A stretch of DNA of 6,517 nt from an uncultured Microbacteriaceae bacterium (GTDB lineage Bacteria > Actinomycetota > Actinomycetes > Actinomycetales > Microbacteriaceae). Positions 4,691-6,517 of the stretch are shown here, in pieces (position 1 is the first letter of the stretch; the number at the start of each line of letters is the position of its first letter). The notes below the pieces were generated by a model. That model saw only the letters and a list, made by a program, of their open reading frames with translations, was not told the DNA's origin and searched no databases. Location of the stretch: contig CALBMG010000294.1 of NCBI GenBank assembly GCA_937896185.1, positions 1-6,517 on the forward strand, given 5' to 3'. Made by a program: the position numbers and the translations under genes.

Positions 4691-6517
4691 ATCCGTTACC
4701 TCATCCGCATGGAGCCCGGCGTGCAGACGCCCGAGCTCACGCTCACCAACGGCAGCGGCTCCTGCCGCGACACCGGCTGGCTGCTGGTGCAACTGCTGCG
4801 CCACCTGGGACTGGCGGCGCGCTTCGTCTCGGGCTACCTGATCCAGCTGGCGCCCGATGTGAAATCGCTCGACGGCCCGAGCGGCACCGAAGTGGACTTC
4901 ACCGACCTGCACGCCTGGTGCGAGGTGTATTTGCCCGGCGCAGGCTGGGTGGGCCTGGACCCGACCTCGGGCCTGCTGGCCGGTGAAGGCCACATTCCGC
5001 TGGCCTGCACCCCGCAGCCCTCAGCGGCGGCGCCCATTGAGGGCTTGATGGACAAGGCCGAGGTCGAGTTCAGCCACGAGATGAAGGTCACCCGCATCCA
5101 CGAGTCGCCCCGCGTGACCAAACCTTACTCCGACGAGCAGTGGGCCGATGTGCTCCAACTGGGCGAGCAGGTCGATGCGCAACTGGTGGCCGAGGACGTG
5201 CGCCTGACCATGGGCGGCGAGCCCACCTTTGTGTCCACCCAGGACCGCGATGGGGCCGAATGGAACACCGACGCCCTGGGCCCCACCAAACGCGGCCTGG
5301 CCACCGAGCTGGTGCACAAGCTGCGCCAGCAATACGGCCAGGGCGGCTTCCTGCACTTTGGTCAAGGCAAGTGGTACCCGGGCGAGCAACTGCCGCGCTG
5401 GGCGCTCAGCATTTACTGGCGCGCCGACGGCACGCCCTGCTGGCAAAACCCCGAGGTGTTTGCCGACGAACGCGAACCGCAGCGCTACACCAGCGCCGAT
5501 GCGCTGCGCTTCATGGAAGGGCTCACAGGGCAGCTAGGCCTTTCCAGCGACACCGTGCTGCCCGGGTTTGAGGACACCTGGTACTACCTCTGGCGTGAAC
5601 GCCGATTGCCCGTGAACGTGGACCCGTTTGATGCGCGCCTTGACGACGAGATGGAACGCAACCGCTTGCGCCGCGTCTTCAGCCAGGGTCTGGACCAAGC
5701 CGTGGGCTATGTCCTGCCGCTACAGCCGGTGGACACAGGCAACCCGGCACTGACTGCCTGGCAGACCGGGCGCTGGTTTGTGCGCGAAGAACGCATGTAC
5801 CTCATGCCCGGCGACTCGCCCATGGGCTGGCGCTTGCCGCTGGACTCGCTGCCCTGGGCTGCCCCCACCGACCGCTGGCACCAGATCGAGCAAGACCCCT
5901 TCGCTTTGCGGGCTGCCTTGCCTGCCGCGCCCACGCTGCTGCAAACGCGCCCCTTGGGCATGACCGCCCATTCGGCTGCCAGCGGTGCCCATGGCTCGGC
6001 CGCCGTGCCAGCCCAGCCCGTGTCGCGCTTCGTGTCCGACCCGTCGGTGGTGCGCACCGCCTTGTGCGTGGAAGTGCGCGACCCGAATCGCGCCAACGGC
6101 CCCCAAGCCGAACGAGATGCCGAGAAAAAAGGCGAAAAATCCGGCGTGCTCTACGTCTTCATGCCGCCCCTGGCGCGGCTGGAAGACTACCTGGCCCTGG
6201 TGAACGCCGTCGAAGCCACCGCCTTGAAGCTGGGCCTGAAGATCGTGATGGAAGGCTACCCGCCACCCCGCGACCCGCGCCTGAAACTCTTGCAGGTCAC
6301 CCCCGACCCCGGCGTGATCGAGGTCAACATCCACCCGGCCCACAACTGGACCGAGCTGGTCGAGCACACCGAGTTTTTGTACCAAGCCGCTTTCGAGACG
6401 CGCCTGTCGGCCGAGAAGTTCATGACCGACGGCCGCCACACCGGCACGGGCGGCGGCAACCACATCGTGATGGGCGGTGCCACACCTGCCGACAGCCCGT
6501 TTTTGCGACGCCCCGAG
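4637..6517 (+). CDS. Transglutaminase-like / DUF2126 protein, chimeric 5' end, runs off right edge
   Basis: Open for 627 codons from ATG 4637 to the window end. The first 14-18 codons belong to a receiver-domain scrap, and native sequence starts near QDIRYLIRMEPGVQTPE (about 4688). The transglutaminase core has its full triad: Cys43 (GSGSCRDTGWLLV), His92 (DLHAWCEVY) and Asp108 (WVGLDPTSG). DUF2126 begins near residue 190 (LTMGGEPTFVSTQDRDGAEW) and continues with KWYPGEQLPRWALSIYWR, LPGFEDTWYYLWRE, VNIHPAHNWTELVEHTEFLY and DGRHTGTGGGNH. From memory, family members are about 1,100 residues long, so the N-terminal transglutaminase-associated domain and the C-terminal part of DUF2126 are missing. 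In proteobacteria this protein often sits with a circularly permuted ATP-grasp and an alpha-E protein in a proposed peptide-modification cassette; its substrate is unknown. High GC and strong resemblance to Comamonadaceae homologues suggest a different organism from the left part. Confidence 0.88.
   Translation, partial: MRLLVVEDNGFNQQVAQDIRYLIRMEPGVQTPELTLTNGSGSCRDTGWLLVQLLRHLGLAARFVSGYLIQLAPDVKSLDGPSGTEVDFTDLHAWCEVYLPGAGWVGLDPTSGLLAGEGHIPLACTPQPSAAAPIEGLMDKAEVEFSHEMKVTRIHESPRVTKPYSDEQWADVLQLGEQVDAQLVAEDVRLTMGGEPTFVSTQDRDGAEWNTDALGPTKRGLATELVHKLRQQYGQGGFLHFGQGKWYPGEQLPRWALSIYWRADGTPCWQNPEVFADEREPQRYTSADALRFMEGLTGQLGLSSDTVLPGFEDTWYYLWRERRLPVNVDPFDARLDDEMERNRLRRVFSQGLDQAVGYVLPLQPVDTGNPALTAWQTGRWFVREERMYLMPGDSPMGWRLPLDSLPWAAPTDRWHQIEQDPFALRAALPAAPTLLQTRPLGMTAHSAASGAHGSAAVPAQPVSRFVSDPSVVRTALCVEVRDPNRANGPQAERDAEKKGEKSGVLYVFMPPLARLEDYLALVNAVEATALKLGLKIVMEGYPPPRDPRLKLLQVTPDPGVIEVNIHPAHNWTELVEHTEFLYQAAFETRLSAEKFMTDGRHTGTGGGNHIVMGGATPADSPFLRRPE

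Noticed and set aside
4397..4993. A single 198-residue minus-strand protein across the junction
   Set aside because: Only its last 70 or so residues look like a protein family (DtxR C-terminus). The rest is the antisense reading of a strongly conserved transglutaminase core.
5720..6463. Long minus-strand open frame opposite the transglutaminase gene
   Set aside because: Composition is His/Gln/Gly/Val-rich with no recognisable motif, and the plus strand encodes conserved DUF2126 blocks throughout, so it is a high-GC antisense shadow.
1..6517. CRISPR array or insertion sequence with terminal inverted repeats
   Set aside because: No short regularly spaced repeats and no transposase-like frame were seen. 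The only long repeat is the tRNA-bearing direct pair.

Overview
The window looks like a freshwater-type metagenomic or single-cell contig made of two unrelated genomes. Bases 1 to about 4609 read as a high-GC actinobacterium. The evidence is a DNA helicase-like protein of an actinobacterial type, two likely leaderless genes with TANNNT -10 boxes 6-7 nt before the start codon, an NlpC/P60 wall hydrolase with a TTG start, and the tail of a DtxR-family metalloregulator. Bases from about 4610 to 6517 read as betaproteobacterial, probably Comamonadaceae-like. They are dominated by a transglutaminase/DUF2126 protein that runs off the right edge. These taxon calls rest on recalled family resemblance; no search was run.

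Left part (1-1244): the N-terminal 367 codons of a large helicase-like protein on the minus strand, leaving the window at base 1, then a tRNA-Arg(CCU) gene, also on minus. Middle (1144-2697): two perfect 101-bp direct repeats, each holding a complete copy of that tRNA, enclose 1352 bp with two plus-strand genes. The first encodes an exported four-cysteine protein of unknown function. The second encodes a small leucine-rich-repeat-variant (LRV) helical-repeat protein, coupled to it by a 7-nt overlap. No integrase or transposase is present. The first gene is clearly lower in GC than the flanks. This tRNA-bounded mini-island is the most interesting biology in the window, though a misassembly at the repeat must be excluded.

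Right actinobacterial part (2698-4609): an HNH endonuclease (minus), a minus-strand intrinsic terminator, a secreted NlpC/P60 peptidoglycan hydrolase (minus) with a structured 5' leader that can form an H-type pseudoknot, and the C-terminal piece of a DtxR-like regulator (minus).

At about 4605-4622 the DtxR frame stops making sense and plus-strand sequence begins. It first reads as a 20-30 residue piece of a hybrid-kinase receiver domain, then from about 4676-4692 as a transglutaminase core in the same frame. The two-step switch is best explained as a chimeric assembly or amplification product, not a natural fusion. Gene neighbourhood across 4600 should not be interpreted.
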